64,000 nucleotides of DNA from Clostridium beijerinckii (GTDB lineage: Bacteria > Bacillota > Clostridia > Clostridiales > Clostridiaceae), in contig CP029329.1 in the NCBI GenBank assembly GCA_003129525.1, positions 3,208,501-3,272,500 of the forward strand, written 5' to 3'. Positions 34,101 to 44,201 of this stretch are shown piece by piece; within the stretch, counting starts at the first letter, position 1, and every line of letters starts with the position of its first letter. The notes below the pieces were generated by a model. That model did no database searches, had not been told where the DNA came from, and saw nothing but the letters and a program-made list of their open reading frames with translations. Position numbers and translations under genes: made by a program.

Positions 34101-34343
34101 AATATAAAAGATATTAATGTTAAACAACTAAATGAAATTATAAAGATAAATATTGTTCACTACTTTAAAACTAGTATTAGCTCTCCTATAGAAGTTAATA
34201 AAGATGAGATAGATGAAACTCAAATAATACATAGTTATTTACAAAGTAGTAACTGTAATTATATTACAATCACTGAAAATTTGCTTGATCTGGAGTATAA
34301 TTCAGAATTAGACGCATTAATAACCAAATTGCTAATTATTTAA
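34101..34343 (+). pseudogene. GIY-YIG/UVR nuclease copy 2, 3' part
   Basis: The 80 C-terminal codons beyond the insertion (DINVKQLNEIIKI, then KDEIDETQIIHSYLQSS, ending KLLII) match copy 1 with a few substitutions. It has no start of its own. Confidence 0.85.
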
Positions 34344-34936
34344 AGCATTGAGAAGTTCATTATATCAAAAACAAAAGATTTGGAGCATCACTCTTTAAAC
34401 GTATTTTTTAAATTGATATTTTCCTTAGGATGTTGCGGAAAAACGAAGTATTTAAGTTGCTATAAAAAACATTAAGTAGAACTCTATTTAGATATATTTT
34501 CTACTTTAGGCTAAAATTTTTGACATTTTTTATATCTATTAAATTACGTAACTTGTACCGGTTAAATTTTCACAAGGCACTGACCCCTTTGTGAGGGAAG
34601 AATTTCCGAACTTGAAACAGATATATACTGAAGCTAAAGAAATTTAAATGAATAATACAACAATAGAAATTTAGATAAAACCAATGAAAAATAATATATG
34701 TTTTTATGATTAAATAAAAATTATATTCATCCCAAAACCACCAATTAGTTAGATTATAATTTCTAATTGGTAGTTACTACATTATTCTTACCTTTTTCAG
34801 TAATTGAAATTAAGCTTGATCTCTTATCATTTGTAATTTAAAACTCCCAGGGGATTTTGGCAAACAAACTATTTACCTTGATAAAAGTGTTTCTTTAAAT
34901 CTTTTAGGTTGCTTGTACTTGGAAATTTTTGTTCTC
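34344..34936. other. Remnant-rich spacer between two IS elements
   Basis: About 590 bp. The first 120 bp end the segmental repeat. At 34552-34647 a plus-strand frame bounded by stops reads LVPVKFSQGTDPFVREEFP and then NLKQIYTEAKEI, which looks like the end of a lost gene. A hairpin (ACCACCAATTAG and near-complement) lies at 34737-34772. No intact gene. Confidence 0.4.
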
Positions 34937-36552
34937 CCTGGCAGGTTGTGCGAAAATGTAAATTATATAGTATAATTTTTATATTACTAGAAAATTAATA
35001 TTAGGAGCAATGATTATGAATTACATTATTGGTGAAGATAGAACTCAAATAAAAATTGAATCGATTGATAGTTATGTAAATGAAAATAATGAAGTAAGAG
35101 TTATAGATAAAATTGTTGACGTTATGGATATAGAATCATTAGGTTTCAATATTGGAAAAAACGATACCGTAGGTCGACCTAAGTTTAACCCGAGAGATAT
35201 TCTTAAATTGTATATCTATGGATATTTTAATGGGATAAGATCTTCACGTAAATTAGCTAAACAATGTGCTATTAATAAAGAAGTAATTTGGTTGGTTAAA
35301 GGACTTGCTCCTAAATATAGAGTTATTGCAGACTTTAGAAAAGATAATTCAGATGCATTTGAAGCTGTTTTTAAATCATTTGTTAACTATTGTATTGAAT
35401 TGGATTTGTATGGGAGAGAGCTTATAGCTGTAGATGGTACAAAATTAGAAGCTTCCGCTTCGAAAAGAAAACATTACAGTAAAAATAAATTAGCAAAAAT
35501 GAAAGAATTGGCTCAAAGTAAAATACTAGAATATCTTCATGATATAGATATAAATGATAATAATGATGATGAAATAACCTCAAAAGATATCGATAAAGAT
35601 AAAATAGTTGAATCTATTAAAAGATTAGAAGAAAAAGTAGCCTATTATGATAACTTAGAAAATACTCTTATTAAAAATGATACTAATGAAATCAATCTTA
35701 CAGACCCTGACGCCAAAACTGTAAAATTTGGTGCAAATCAAGGTACGGATGTAGGATATAATGTTCAATCAGTAGTAGATTCCAAGAATAAATTAATAGC
35801 TACATTTGAAGTAATAAATAATTCCGCCGACCAAGGTCAGTTATACAATATGAGCAAAAAAGCTAAAGATATATTTGAGTGTGAAACTATTGAAGTGCTT
35901 GCTGACAAAGGTTATTTTGATACTAAGGATTTTAAAAAATGTGAACAAGAAAAGATTATTTCATATGTATCTAAGCCTAGATATTCTAATAGCATTGGTG
36001 ACTCTAGATATTTTTTAGATAGATTTAGATATGATAATAATAAAGATATATATATTTGTCCAGAAGGAAAAATATTAGAATGTATTAATAAAAAAACAAA
36101 AAGTAACTCAAGAAGATATTGTAATTCTGAAGCTTGTCAACACTGCAAAAATAAATCTAAATGTACAACTTCATCTATAGGAAGAACAATAACTCGTACC
36201 GAAATGGAGCAATTTGCGGAAATTGTAAATAATAGAGTTAAAAATAATCAAGTCAAATATTCGCAGCGTCAAGCATTGGTTGAACATCCTTTCGGGACAT
36301 TAAAAAGAAGTATGAATTTTTACCATTTACTGTTAAGAGGTTTTAGCAAAGTAAGGGGTGAAATTAGTATTACCTTTTTTAGTTACAATTTAAAAAGAGT
36401 CATAAAGATTCTAGGAGTTAAGGGGATATTACAGTCCCTAAAGCTACTAATTTCTAATTTAATATGTTACATATATAAAATAACAACTGTAAGATTTAGT
36501 TACAATCGTTATTCTATACAAAAAGTTTGATTTATGCACAACCTGCTGGGGG
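34937..36552 (+). mobile_element. Second IS1182-family element, abutting the CRISPR array
   Basis: About 1.6 kb. Left end CCCTGGCAGGTTGTGCG; the complement of the right end reads CCCCCAGCAGGTTGTGC, so GCAGGTTGTGC is shared as imperfect terminal repeats. No clear target duplication. Its right end lies 42 bp from the last (oldest) CRISPR repeat. Confidence 0.75.
35016..36530 (+). CDS. IS1182-family transposase
   Basis: A 504-residue DDE transposase. Start MNYIIGEDRTQIKIESIDSYV with AGGAG 8 bp upstream; the ATG two codons earlier is too close to that site. N-terminal region FNPRDILKLYIYGYFNGIRSSRKLAKQC, catalytic parts LIAVDGTKLEASASKRKHY and VLADKGYFDTKDFK, a cysteine cluster CNSEACQHCKNKSKC, and the C-terminal VEHPFGTLKRSMNFYHLLLRG. 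It is a different subgroup from the element at 32295 (low similarity). Full length. Confidence 0.88.
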   Translation: MNYIIGEDRTQIKIESIDSYVNENNEVRVIDKIVDVMDIESLGFNIGKNDTVGRPKFNPRDILKLYIYGYFNGIRSSRKLAKQCAINKEVIWLVKGLAPKYRVIADFRKDNSDAFEAVFKSFVNYCIELDLYGRELIAVDGTKLEASASKRKHYSKNKLAKMKELAQSKILEYLHDIDINDNNDDEITSKDIDKDKIVESIKRLEEKVAYYDNLENTLIKNDTNEINLTDPDAKTVKFGANQGTDVGYNVQSVVDSKNKLIATFEVINNSADQGQLYNMSKKAKDIFECETIEVLADKGYFDTKDFKKCEQEKIISYVSKPRYSNSIGDSRYFLDRFRYDNNKDIYICPEGKILECINKKTKSNSRRYCNSEACQHCKNKSKCTTSSIGRTITRTEMEQFAEIVNNRVKNNQVKYSQRQALVEHPFGTLKRSMNFYHLLLRGFSKVRGEISITFFSYNLKRVIKILGVKGILQSLKLLISNLICYIYKITTVRFSYNRYSIQKV

Positions 36553-36594
36553 TACTTATGAGACACGGAGTGTTGAAGTTGCTATTAGTATCTA

Positions 36595-39434
36595 ATTTCA
36601 ATCCACGCACCCGTGAAGGATGCGACGTATTTGGATTGGTTTTTTATGGTTTGTTCTTAAATTTCAATCCACGCACCCGTGAAGGATGCGACAGCAACTA
36701 TATTTGTGCCTATTTCAGCCATTTTAATTTCAATCCACGCACCCGTGAAGGATGCGACGTTATCAGATAGTTTTAAAAGATTGGGGTATGATAAATTTCA
36801 ATCCACGCACCCGTGAAGGATGCGACTAAGTTTTCAAGATTTTCCTATCGAGATATTAGGAATTTCAATCCACGCACCCGTGAAGGATGCGACTCTTCAT
36901 CTTAAGCCTTCTCCCTTGGTCTATTTGATTTCAATCCACGCACCCGTGAAGGATGCGACACATTCTGTTAGTCCATTCTTTACCTCTCATTGGAATTTCA
37001 ATCCACGCACCCGTGAAGGATGCGACGATGTAATTGGTATATTAGGATCTATTGCATTACAATTTCAATCCACGCACCCGTGAAGGATGCGACTGAAAAT
37101 ATAACTAAAGAGGTGATTTAATATGTATATTTCAATCCACGCACCCGTGAAGGATGCGACCAGAATATACAAGTATAGAGGATTTAACAAGTATTATTTC
37201 AATCCACGCACCCGTGAAGGATGCGACATTCCTATTATTGTTGGTGGTGCTGTTCTTACGGAAATTTCAATCCACGCACCCGTGAAGGATGCGACAATCT
37301 TGAGACAATATTTGTAATAACTTTGAAATATTTCAATCCACGCACCCGTGAAGGATGCGACGATAGAAATGAATACTAAAAAATTAATCGAACTAAGAAT
37401 TTCAATCCACGCACCCGTGAAGGATGCGACAATCGGAAAGGCTAAGGGGTTAGACAAATAATATATTTCAATCCACGCACCCGTGAAGGATGCGACCTTC
37501 CAATAGTTCCTGTAATTCCAATCCCATTTGCAATTTCAATCCACGCACCCGTGAAGGATGCGACGAAATTTCAATTCTTGTTCCTCAAATTTAGATTTAA
37601 TTTCAATCCACGCACCCGTGAAGGATGCGACATCAGCATTGATTAACATTTTTATATATCCATTAATTTCAATCCACGCACCCGTGAAGGATGCGACTTG
37701 CACGTTTACCGCTTTCGATTTGGCTTATTGTAATTTCAATCCACGCACCCGTGAAGGATGCGACCAATACCAAGCGGGAGCGATGGGGCTTAATCTACAA
37801 TTTCAATCCACGCACCCGTGAAGGATGCGACTTTTTGCAACTGTTGTTAGTACTTTTGTTGCAGTATTTCAATCCACGCACCCGTGAAGGATGCGACTAA
37901 AAGATGAAAGAATTAAAAGTGGTTTAACACAAATTTCAATCCACGCACCCGTGAAGGATGCGACGAAGATAACCGCAAGCATCTTTACCATTATTTTTAA
38001 TTTCAATCCACGCACCCGTGAAGGATGCGACAATAAAGGAGTTAAGAGCAATGTCGTTAAAAGATATTTCAATCCACGCACCCGTGAAGGATGCGACGTT
38101 TTATTATGGATATGGATTATTCATTTATTATTATTTCAATCCACGCACCCGTGAAGGATGCGACAATTTCCTGGTAATCTTGATATTTTAAAATCTTTAA
38201 TTTCAATCCACGCACCCGTGAAGGATGCGACGTAAAAAATCCATTAAATCCAAAATACCACCAGATTTCAATCCACGCACCCGTGAAGGATGCGACCAAG
38301 TAAATTATAACAAGCAAATTATTACTTGTAAAATTTCAATCCACGCACCCGTGAAGGATGCGACTAACAGTATTGTTTAATAAGTAATGGAGATTACAAT
38401 TTCAATCCACGCACCCGTGAAGGATGCGACGGAGCAACAAAAAGCAAACGATACAGATACCAATAATTTCAATCCACGCACCCGTGAAGGATGCGACCAA
38501 ATTAAGTGAAGATAACATTCCAGTTAATGAAATTTCAATCCACGCACCCGTGAAGGATGCGACTGGAAAGAGATATGGAAGTACCTAATGCTAATCCTAT
38601 TTCAATCCACGCACCCGTGAAGGATGCGACTTGTTTATTTTACAGTAAAAACAAAAAGATTATTAATTTCAATCCACGCACCCGTGAAGGATGCGACTAC
38701 TTTTGTTGCAGTTGAATTATCGTTTTTGTCTTGATTTCAATCCACGCACCCGTGAAGGATGCGACATGTTAGATAAATATATAGCAAGTATGTCTTTGAT
38801 ATTTCAATCCACGCACCCGTGAAGGATGCGACATGGGAATTATGATAGGTGTTTCTTTAATACCAAATTTCAATCCACGCACCCGTGAAGGATGCGACCA
38901 GTAGAATCCAACATAACACCACCGGCAACAAGAATTTCAATCCACGCACCCGTGAAGGATGCGACAATCCTTACCTTGAAAATAAAATTTACGCATAGTT
39001 TATTTCAATCCACGCACCCGTGAAGGATGCGACGCAATATATTTACAAACATAACCATCATTAACAGTAATTTCAATCCACGCACCCGTGAAGGATGCGA
39101 CATTTCCTGGTAATCTTGATATTTTAAAATCTTTAATTTCAATCCACGCACCCGTGAAGGATGCGACAGGTTTTATTGTGGGTTATTTATCTAATGTTAA
39201 AAATTTCAATCCACGCACCCGTGAAGGATGCGACTTTAGATATTCTTACTCGTGATACTGTTAGTTTTAATTTCAATCCACGCACCCGTGAAGGATGCGA
39301 CCTAAAGATATTCAATTAAAAAGTAAATATGATTTTATTTCAATCCACGCACCCGTGAAGGATGCGACGGGCAACACCACACCAAGTATTAAGATATTAA
39401 GTATTTCAATCCACGCACCCGTGAAGGATGCGAC
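36595..39434 (-). CRISPR. Type I-C CRISPR array, 43 repeats and 42 spacers
   Basis: The 32-bp repeat starts ATTTCAATCCACGC and ends TGAAGGATGCGAC in plus reading; in transcript sense it starts GTCGCATCC and ends GTGGATTGAAAT, the classical I-C form. I counted 43 repeats, first at 36595 and last at 39403, all apparently identical, with 42 spacers of 33-37 bp (period about 67). The leader and cas2 lie at the high-coordinate end, so transcription runs leftward and the newest spacers are near 39400. Spacers at 38165-38199 and 39102-39135 are near-duplicates, and those at 37832-37865 and 38698-38733 overlap by 15 nt. No repeat decay is seen at the old end. Confidence 0.98.
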
Positions 39435-39611
39435 TGCACTTTTTTAATAAATCATAATAAAAATCATAAAAATATTATAATATTTTTAATTCTGTTTAAA
39501 AACACTTGGAATCCTGATGTTTACTTGATAAAATTTGTAAAATTGACTATTGTTATTTAGATATTTACCTGCGAAACCTCCAGCTTTTTATGTTTGCTTA
39601 TGATTCGCAAA
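39435..39611 (-). promoter_or_regulatory. CRISPR leader
   Basis: 177 bp of AT-rich DNA between the cas2 stop and the first repeat, ending AAAAAAGTGCA against the repeat in transcript sense. It should contain the array promoter and the signals for Cas1-Cas2 integration. It includes an AT-rich dyad (AAAAATATTATAATATTTTT). Confidence 0.8.
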
Positions 39612-39905
39612 CTAAATTATTATTGCATCATCTAATGGATGATATGTGTTATTTTTACCAAGTTGCTCTACTCTATTTTCCCAATTTTTCCCTAGTAGGT
39701 AGAATCTTAAACTATCTCTATCAGAATCTATAACTTTAGTTAATGAATTTTTTAGTTCCACAAATTGAGCTGGATCAATTAAACATTCAAATACAGAATT
39801 TTGAACTCTTTGTCCATGATTAACACATATCTTAGCTACCCTTCTAAGTCTAGTTTTCCCTCCATCACTCTCAGTATTCACATCATAAGTTACTAAAACC
39901 ATCAT
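39612..39905 (-). CDS. cas2: CRISPR-associated endonuclease Cas2
   Basis: A 97-residue Cas2 of the I-C type. It starts MMVLVTYDVNTESDGGKTRLRRVAKICVNHGQRVQNSVFECLIDPAQ, with the strand-end aspartate of VTYDV that marks the ferredoxin-like fold and metal site. Cas2 bridges two Cas1 dimers in the spacer-integration complex. GAAGGTG precedes the start. It is the last cas gene, 15 bp after cas1 and 177 bp before the array. Confidence 0.96.
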   Translation of the reverse strand: MMVLVTYDVNTESDGGKTRLRRVAKICVNHGQRVQNSVFECLIDPAQFVELKNSLTKVIDSDRDSLRFYLLGKNWENRVEQLGKNNTYHPLDDAIII

Positions 39906-39920
39906 AAATATTTCACCTTC

Positions 39921-40952
39921 TTATCTCATGAAAAATGGCGGATAACTATCAATGTCATTTCTTAAATACCTTGCTAATAGCATTGCTTGCACATATGGAA
40001 TCAATCCAATTTCTATCTTTTCATTTAAAAATGGATGTGTTATAACTTCTTGTTTTCTCTTTTGCCAAGCAGTAAGAAATATGCTCTTCGTATCTTTATC
40101 CATTATAATTCCACCACTTTCCTTTTTAATAAATCCTTTAGGTGAAATTTGTTTTTTATTAATTAATGAAATCACAAATCTTTCAGCAATATAAGGTCTA
40201 AGTTCTTCAATCATATCTAACGCTAAACTTATTCGCCCTGGCCTATCTGTATGCATAAATCCAACATAAGGATCTAATCCTACCGTTTCTAATGCACTCT
40301 CCATGTCATTCGCGAGTAGTGTATATGCAAAAGATATTAAAGCATTAAGATTATCCATAGGAGGTCTCTTGCTTCTTTCAGTAAAATAAAAGTCCTCCTT
40401 TTGTTTTAAAATAAAGTTATCAAATATTGAAAAGTAATTTCTAGCTGCTTCTCCTTCAATACCTCTTAACTCATCAATGTTAGTAGCATTTTTTACATTT
40501 TCTAATGAAACTGATAGCTTTTCTAAAACAAATCTCATTTTATCACTATCAACCACATCCTCATGATCTCTTATGGATCTACTAACTACATTTCTGCAAT
40601 TAACAAGCTTTCCAGTTATACAATTTTTAGATATTTCTAACGACTTTTCGATTTCATCTGCATATCTATACTGAGTTCTCCTTAATAGGACATTTCCTTT
40701 TACTTTTCCAGATACTCTTGCCATAAACCTTCCATATTCATTTAAGAAAGATACGCCAACATTGTTATCTACACAAAGTTTCATAAGTCCTGGACTTATT
40801 CCTACATAATTAAAGCAAACAATGTTTTCTAATATGTGTATAGGTCTTCTTAATGCTTCTTTATTATCAATCTTTATTACAACATTTTCCCCATCTCGTG
40901 AAACATATGCTTCAGGATTTGTGACATATAAGGTATTTAAAAGTGTTCTCAC
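39921..40952 (-). CDS. cas1: CRISPR-associated integrase Cas1
   Basis: A 343-residue Cas1 of the type I-C group (MRTLLNTLYVTNPEAYVSRDGENVVI). The N-terminal beta domain and C-terminal helical domain are both complete. Catalytic residues are visible in RGIEGEAARNYF (glutamate), FMHTDRPGRISLALDMIEELRP (histidine and aspartate). With Cas2 it inserts new spacers at the leader-proximal repeat. The start overlaps the cas4 stop by 4 bp, so the two are translationally coupled. Confidence 0.97.
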   Translation of the reverse strand: MRTLLNTLYVTNPEAYVSRDGENVVIKIDNKEALRRPIHILENIVCFNYVGISPGLMKLCVDNNVGVSFLNEYGRFMARVSGKVKGNVLLRRTQYRYADEIEKSLEISKNCITGKLVNCRNVVSRSIRDHEDVVDSDKMRFVLEKLSVSLENVKNATNIDELRGIEGEAARNYFSIFDNFILKQKEDFYFTERSKRPPMDNLNALISFAYTLLANDMESALETVGLDPYVGFMHTDRPGRISLALDMIEELRPYIAERFVISLINKKQISPKGFIKKESGGIIMDKDTKSIFLTAWQKRKQEVITHPFLNEKIEIGLIPYVQAMLLARYLRNDIDSYPPFFMR

Positions 40953-41620
40953 TCATCATCATCTCCTAACTTGCAATATTTTTCAATATAATTAGCTACA
41001 TTCGCTTTTTTATTTGTTAAACGTGGCATACATATATCTACTAAAGAGCAACTTTTACAATGCTTTCCACTTTCAGCTTTTGGAGTAACTTTACTTGTAT
41101 ATATTTCATGCATTTTTTGAGATAAATCAATAACTTCATTTCTTAATTCATCTGTTATCTTTACCTTAACTCGCCTTTTTGTTTCATTATAGAAGAAATC
41201 TGCTGAAGATATAGTACATTTTAGCATTTCCTCAAGGCACAATACTTCGAGCACTAACTGAACTATATCTCTTTTATCTTCTTTGGGTTTACCCCTTTTA
41301 TATTCAACTATATTAGGTAACCATAACCCTTCCTTATCTTTTAATTCAATGCCTTTTTTAGCTTTTGTAAATTCAACTATATCTGCAATTCCATAAAACC
41401 CAAGGTTATATGAAGCTAAAGGTATAGCTCTACTTATAAATGTATCTTTTCTACTTTCAGTGAAAAATGGATTATCTGCATTTTCATGTATAAACTTTCC
41501 CTCCATAGTAGCTCTGTTTTCTGCCCATTGTTGTTCTACATGTATTAATGCCCATTGCCTTTTACAAAAATAAAAATGTTGTATCCCTGAAAGTGATAAT
41601 AAGTCTTCTTCTTTAAACAT
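40949..41620 (-). CDS. cas4: CRISPR-associated exonuclease Cas4
   Basis: A 223-residue Cas4 (RecB-like nuclease with Fe-S cluster). The first cluster cysteine lies in IQHFYFCKRQWALIHVEQQW; the other three are at the C-terminus in HCKSCSLVDICMPR. The nuclease core shows GIADIVEF and NIVEYKRGKPKED, with the D and E-x-K residues. In I-C systems Cas4 trims prespacers and selects PAM-carrying ends with Cas1-Cas2. It overlaps both the cas7 stop and the cas1 start by a few bases. Confidence 0.96.
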   Translation of the reverse strand: MFKEEDLLSLSGIQHFYFCKRQWALIHVEQQWAENRATMEGKFIHENADNPFFTESRKDTFISRAIPLASYNLGFYGIADIVEFTKAKKGIELKDKEGLWLPNIVEYKRGKPKEDKRDIVQLVLEVLCLEEMLKCTISSADFFYNETKRRVKVKITDELRNEVIDLSQKMHEIYTSKVTPKAESGKHCKSCSLVDICMPRLTNKKANVANYIEKYCKLGDDDE

Positions 41621-42489
41621 TATAATTTTTCAATTATTTTAACCCCATCTATAGGGCTTTTATCAATAGTTATTTCATAATCATTAATGCTTCTAGAAGG
41701 GCTATTTATATTTTTTACTTTTACCTTATCAAATAAAATATGTGAAGGTGCATTTCCAAGTGAAGTTTCATGTTCAAATACTATTAATTTTCTAGTTGCC
41801 ATTTTTCCTCTTGCTGCTGAATGATCATGCTCAAACATATTAATTAATGCTTCCCATAATAAATTCAAATCATCTTCTGTAAATCCTGTAACTCTCTTTG
41901 CAAGCTCTGCTGATACATAACCTTCTACTCTGTAAAGACCATAAGGCACGATATGTTTTCTTCCCATTCCACTTCCTTTGGAATCTCCTTCATTAGTTAC
42001 AGCTACTCTAGTTATAGTTACTTCTTGTTGAAATATTGGATCAACACTCTTTGCAAAATTTATTTGAATTGGTCCTCTTACAGTTCCACAATCAACTTTA
42101 GTCGACATTACAGCTCCAAAAGTCCTTATATCAAAGAAATTATCACACATAAACTTAGTTAATTTCTTTTGTAAATCTTTATCCTTAGATGCTTCTTTTT
42201 TTTCTTTGTCATTAGTATTTTTAACGCCTAAATAATCATATGCTCTTTGATGCTTCAAATTTAAAATTGCACCATCCTTAACGTAAATTTCATATCCTTC
42301 TACTGCTTCTCTTGCGAGTTCTACATAATTTCTAATTTTACGTTTTATACAAACATCAGTAACAATTCCTTGTCCTGTTTCTGGATCTATTCTTGGCATG
42401 TTACCTGCATCTGGATCTCCATTAGGATTTCCATTCTCTACATCGAAAAATAATACAAATTCATATCTTTTATCTATTACATTACTCAT
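41620..42489 (-). CDS. cas7c: Type I-C Cascade backbone protein Cas7c (Csd2)
   Basis: A 289-residue Csd2/Csh2-type Cas7, RRM fold. Starts MSNVIDKRYEFVLFFDVENGNPNGDPDAGNMPRIDPETGQG, the standard signature. KCTVRGPIQ-like segment (VDCGTVRGPIQINFAKSVDPI) and MFEHDHSAARGKMATRKLIVFEH further on are typical. Several copies coat the crRNA spacer. It starts 2 bp after the cas8c stop. Confidence 0.97.
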   Translation of the reverse strand: MSNVIDKRYEFVLFFDVENGNPNGDPDAGNMPRIDPETGQGIVTDVCIKRKIRNYVELAREAVEGYEIYVKDGAILNLKHQRAYDYLGVKNTNDKEKKEASKDKDLQKKLTKFMCDNFFDIRTFGAVMSTKVDCGTVRGPIQINFAKSVDPIFQQEVTITRVAVTNEGDSKGSGMGRKHIVPYGLYRVEGYVSAELAKRVTGFTEDDLNLLWEALINMFEHDHSAARGKMATRKLIVFEHETSLGNAPSHILFDKVKVKNINSPSRSINDYEITIDKSPIDGVKIIEKL

Positions 42490-42491
42490 AA

Positions 42492-44201
42492 TTACTTATC
42501 CTCCTTTTTTATATAAAACGATTGTGTTTGATGATAATACCCTAATATAAATTCACCTTGTTCATCTAAAGACAAATGCTTTGGAAATTCATCTACCATC
42601 TGCAAAATAGCACCTTTCAATTTTTCAAAATATATTGTCCTATCTCCTTTAGCAGTATGGTGTAGTGATAGCTTCAAAAGCACTGGAAAAACTGATGCAG
42701 GAGTTGCAGATGCACTTGTAAAATATCTATCTTTAATAGTGTTGATACCATTTGCTTCTAGTTGTGCTTTTTCTAAAACTGCAAAAAGTCTTCCTAATTG
42801 ATATGGAATACTTGAACTATTTTCATTTAAACTCACTGTTATATCCTCCTTTATTTTAGATAATTTATATTTCCTTATTAAACATGCCTTAATTATTGCA
42901 ACACGTTTATAATTTATATCTCTATCTGCTCTAATTCTTGAAATAATTGCATTATATAAGGAGCTTGGATACAATCTTCCTGTAAATATAGAATTCATTA
43001 AGCTCTTACTTAATACTGGTGATATTTTCTTATCTTTTGCATTTTTTATTACTGTTTCATTTAAAATCATCCATATTGGAATTGATTTTTCATTCCCAAT
43101 AATTTTCAAATTATTATAATGATCTGCTATTCTACTTGTAAAATACTCAAAAGAATTTTCCTCATAAAAAGCTATAGCTAATCTTGCATTATTAGGAGAA
43201 ATTCCAAGTATGTGAACAGTAGTACTTGGATCTATATTATAATTTTCTCTATTAAGCTTAATACCTTCAGAATATTTAATTAAAATATCTTTAGCTAAAT
43301 TCCTAGCATCCATATCAGAAGTCTCAGTTTCTGTTTCTTCTTTTTCAGTTGTTGGATTTAGTAATTCTGCTAATAAGTCTTCATATATACCCTTCTTTTC
43401 AGCCCAAAATACAACTGTATCTTCTCCGATAAACATACGGTTCTTAAGATTTCTTAATAAGTAATTAAGTACTGTAGTGTACTTAAACATTGCACTTTTG
43501 CTTATTGGTGCATTATAACTCGAATCTTTTCCATACGAGCAAAAACTATCATCATTAAAAGATACAATGCTAGCACCTGCTGACTGAGCATTTCTGATTC
43601 CTTTAATTGGTGTATGCGTTCTTGCGATTGGTTCAATTTTACCAGTAATAAGGCATTGCATGGTAATTTCATCATTTTCTTTTGAGCTATCTTCTCTCCA
43701 TGTTTTTAATAGTTTCTCTTTATCATGTATATAACCATCTTCCCCTTCAATTTTAAATACAATGTTAGGATTTTTAACAAGTTCATTCTTATATTTTAAA
43801 AGAATTTCATTTTCAAATGCTTTTGAAGGCTCAAAACTATTAATAAATTTCAATAGTGGATTATTTCCGTCTAAATATTTATTGTGTAATTCTTTAAAAC
43901 TATTAAATGCTGGTAAGCCCTCCTTATCACCTATTCCTAATACATATTTTGCATTGTCGCATAAAAAGTAGGATGGTGCATTTTTTCCACTACGTCCTTT
44001 TTGCTCTGGTACTAGCATTTCATGTGGCAATATCTTTTTACCATTAGAATCTCTTAAATCCATTATTCCTTTTAGTTCTCCATTTGAAGATATAATTAGG
44101 GCAAAAGATACATTCTGCATAGAGAAACCTTCTTTAGGAAGATCATCAGTTCCTTCATCCTCCAAAATATCATAATATTTATATAAAGCTTGTAATATCA
44201 C
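42492..44201 (-). CDS. cas8c: Type I-C Cascade large subunit Cas8c (Csd1)
   Basis: A 569-residue Csd1/Cas8c (MILQALYKYYDILEDEGTDDLPKEGFS). Family features include LVPEQKGRSGKNAPSYFLCDNAKYVLGI, TGKIEPIARTHTPIKGIRNAQSAGASIVSFND and, in the C-terminal helical part, SIPYQLGRLFAVLEKAQLEA and FPVLLKLSLHHTAK. In I-C, Cas8c recognises the PAM and recruits Cas3; an internal start often yields a Cas11-like small subunit. The start shares one base with the cas5c stop. Confidence 0.96.
   Translation of the reverse strand: MILQALYKYYDILEDEGTDDLPKEGFSMQNVSFALIISSNGELKGIMDLRDSNGKKILPHEMLVPEQKGRSGKNAPSYFLCDNAKYVLGIGDKEGLPAFNSFKELHNKYLDGNNPLLKFINSFEPSKAFENEILLKYKNELVKNPNIVFKIEGEDGYIHDKEKLLKTWREDSSKENDEITMQCLITGKIEPIARTHTPIKGIRNAQSAGASIVSFNDDSFCSYGKDSSYNAPISKSAMFKYTTVLNYLLRNLKNRMFIGEDTVVFWAEKKGIYEDLLAELLNPTTEKEETETETSDMDARNLAKDILIKYSEGIKLNRENYNIDPSTTVHILGISPNNARLAIAFYEENSFEYFTSRIADHYNNLKIIGNEKSIPIWMILNETVIKNAKDKKISPVLSKSLMNSIFTGRLYPSSLYNAIISRIRADRDINYKRVAIIKACLIRKYKLSKIKEDITVSLNENSSSIPYQLGRLFAVLEKAQLEANGINTIKDRYFTSASATPASVFPVLLKLSLHHTAKGDRTIYFEKLKGAILQMVDEFPKHLSLDEQGEFILGYYHQTQSFYIKKEDK

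Larger units (their letters stand above)
31280..34462. repeat. Segmental direct repeat, copy 2 (interrupted by an IS)
   Basis: Second copy of the 1.37-kb block at 26874-28242, including palindrome (31397-31432), GIY-YIG gene and the 3' flank. It is split by the IS1182-family element at 32295-34100. Confidence 0.9.

Noticed and set aside
36534-38317. Several long frames on both strands with repeated FNPRTREGCD, ISIHAPVKDA or VASFTGAWIEI
   Set aside because: They are translations of the CRISPR repeats, a classical annotation error, not genes.
36595-39434. Spacers targeting genes in this window (self-targeting)
   Set aside because: By eye none of the spacers matched other parts of the window; a proper search would be needed to exclude it in the genome.
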